From Anaerocolumna sp. AGMB13025 (GTDB lineage: Bacteria > Bacillota > Clostridia > Lachnospirales > Lachnospiraceae), in the NCBI RefSeq assembly GCF_029689925.1, contig NZ_CP121445.1, forward strand, positions 5,886,501 to 5,950,500: 64,000 bases of DNA. Direction: 5' to 3'. This document shows positions 62,978-64,000 of this stretch, one piece after another. The notes below the pieces were generated by a model that ran no database searches, was not told where the DNA came from, and saw nothing but the letters and a program-made list of their open reading frames with translations. Each line of letters starts with the position of its first letter. Position 1 is the first letter of the stretch. Made by a program: the position numbers and the translations under genes.

Positions 62978-64000
62978 CTATAAATCTAAACTCATTGTAT
63001 CAATCCTTGGAAGCTCGGTATTATCTGCATTCGCAGTATCTTCCACCGGTATTCCCTTTACCTCATGGAAAATTTCCATGAATTCTTTACCGGTAATAGT
63101 TTCTTTTTCTACCAGGAATGCTGCAATCCGATCAAGTACTTCCCTGTTATCGGCAAGTAAAGCTTCCGCTCTTTGATAGCATTGTTTTAAAAGAGCCATA
63201 ACTTCCTGATCAATTTCTGCTGCTGTTGCATCACCACAGTTTAGGACTGCCCTGCCGTCTAAGTAACGGTTCTCAATGGATTCAAGTCCCATCAGTCCAA
63301 ACTTCTCGGACATACCATATTGGGTTACCATTGCCCTGGCTAACTGGGTGGCTTTCTCAATATCGTTGGAAGCTCCGGTGGTTATAGAACTAAATACCAG
63401 CTGTTCCGCCGCGCGTCCTCCATAGAGAGTTACGATTCTGGCTAACAGTTCATCCTTGCTCATAAGATACTTTTCTTCTTCCGGAACCTGCATTACATAT
63501 CCAAGAGAACCCATGGTCCTTGGTACAATGGTAATCTTTTGAACTGGTTCTGCTTTCTTCTCAAGAGCAGTTACCAGCGCATGACCTACTTCATGATATG
63601 CTACAATCTGCTTTTCTTCCTTATTAAGAATACGGTCCTTTTTCTCTTTACCGGCTACAACAACCTCCACCGATTCAAATAAATCTTCCTGAGTCACTAC
63701 CGTTCTGCCTTTTTTAACGGCAAGAATAGCTGCTTCGTTAATCATATTGGCAAGATCGGAACCAACTGCGCCTGAGGTCGCAAGACCGATGGCTTCTAAA
63801 TCTACAGAATCATGCATTAGTACGTCTTTTGCATGAACCTTTAATATATCAATACGTCCCTTTAAGTCGGGTTTATCAACAATAACACGGCGATCAAAAC
63901 GACCTGGTCTAAGAAGTGCCTTATCTAATACTTCCGGACGGTTGGTAGCTGCCAGGATAACAAGACCTTTGGAAGTATCAAAACCATCCATTTCAGATAA
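62978..64000 (-). CDS. ftsH: ATP-dependent zinc metalloprotease FtsH, 5' part outside window
   Basis: C-terminal 340 residues only; the frame is open through the right edge ([12 protein letters not shown]). Seen: AAA second region of homology ([22 protein letters not shown]), zinc-protease motif [10 protein letters not shown] and the Asp ligand region. The N-terminal TM helices and Walker A/B are beyond the window. FtsH degrades misfolded membrane proteins and some regulators. The C-tail ([15 protein letters not shown]) is short, as in many clostridia. Confidence 0.96.
   Translation of the reverse strand, partial: LSEMDGFDTSKGLVILAATNRPEVLDKALLRPGRFDRRVIVDKPDLKGRIDILKVHAKDVLMHDSVDLEAIGLATSGAVGSDLANMINEAAILAVKKGRTVVTQEDLFESVEVVVAGKEKKDRILNKEEKQIVAYHEVGHALVTALEKKAEPVQKITIVPRTMGSLGYVMQVPEEEKYLMSKDELLARIVTLYGGRAAEQLVFSSITTGASNDIEKATQLARAMVTQYGMSEKFGLMGLESIENRYLDGRAVLNCGDATAAEIDQEVMALLKQCYQRAEALLADNREVLDRIAAFLVEKETITGKEFMEIFHEVKGIPVEDTANADNTELPRIDTMSLDL

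Overview
The window looks like chromosomal DNA from a low-GC anaerobic Firmicute of the Lachnospiraceae / Clostridium phytofermentans type. The evidence is AT-rich intergenic DNA, strong GGAGG ribosome sites, TTGACA-17-TATAAT promoters, a T-box thrS leader, an ATT-started infC, a whiA-HPr pair with HprK, BspA-type leucine-rich repeats and many AraC/XRE regulators. Species cannot be fixed from this sequence alone. Most genes are on the minus strand.

Left third (1-30 kb) is accessory and regulatory. It holds a two-component system (kinase cut by the window edge), an AraC/GyrI regulator, an XRE-TPR regulator, and an ABC exporter preceded by a 13-codon leader ORF with competing hairpins. Next come a RecF/OLD-like AAA ATPase whose downstream TOPRIM-like partner survives only as a frameshifted stub, a secreted hydrolase with copper-amine-oxidase-N and EF-hand segments, tRNA-Leu(CAG), and an ArsR regulator beside a GH2 glycosidase with twin operators. 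A zinc locus follows (znuA divergent from znuCB, then zur-cobW) with four Zur-type palindromes and an in-frame stop in znuC. It is followed by a thioredoxin/DsbD fusion with 72-bp internal repeats and a sugar ABC importer (binding protein plus two permeases, no ATPase) facing a membrane-anchored AraC regulator.

Middle (30-54 kb) mixes housekeeping and envelope genes: infC-rpmI-rplT with a leader, prfC, a BspA-like LRR protein, T-box-thrS, a CPBP protease, a GT4 glycosyltransferase, hemerythrin, sfsA, an ECF sigma/anti-sigma pair with its own promoter, an ABC exporter, dnaE-pfkA and a polysaccharide deacetylase.

Right end (55-64 kb) is a conserved carbon/cell-wall block, all on the minus strand: uvrC, hprK, a ROK kinase, murB, rapZ, whiA and an HPr-like protein in which the phosphorylatable histidine is Glu but Ser46 is kept. 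HprK and its likely Ser46 substrate are therefore in the same neighbourhood. ftsH is cut by the right edge.

Non-coding structure is unusually rich. There are two copies of a MITE-like repeat (GGCTGTTGCAAA ends), a separate 210-bp inverted-repeat element, a 5' element shared by sfsA and murB, a possible pseudoknot leader before the LRR gene, and several short-period minisatellites in intergenic gaps. No CRISPR array, rRNA, intact insertion sequence or prophage was seen.
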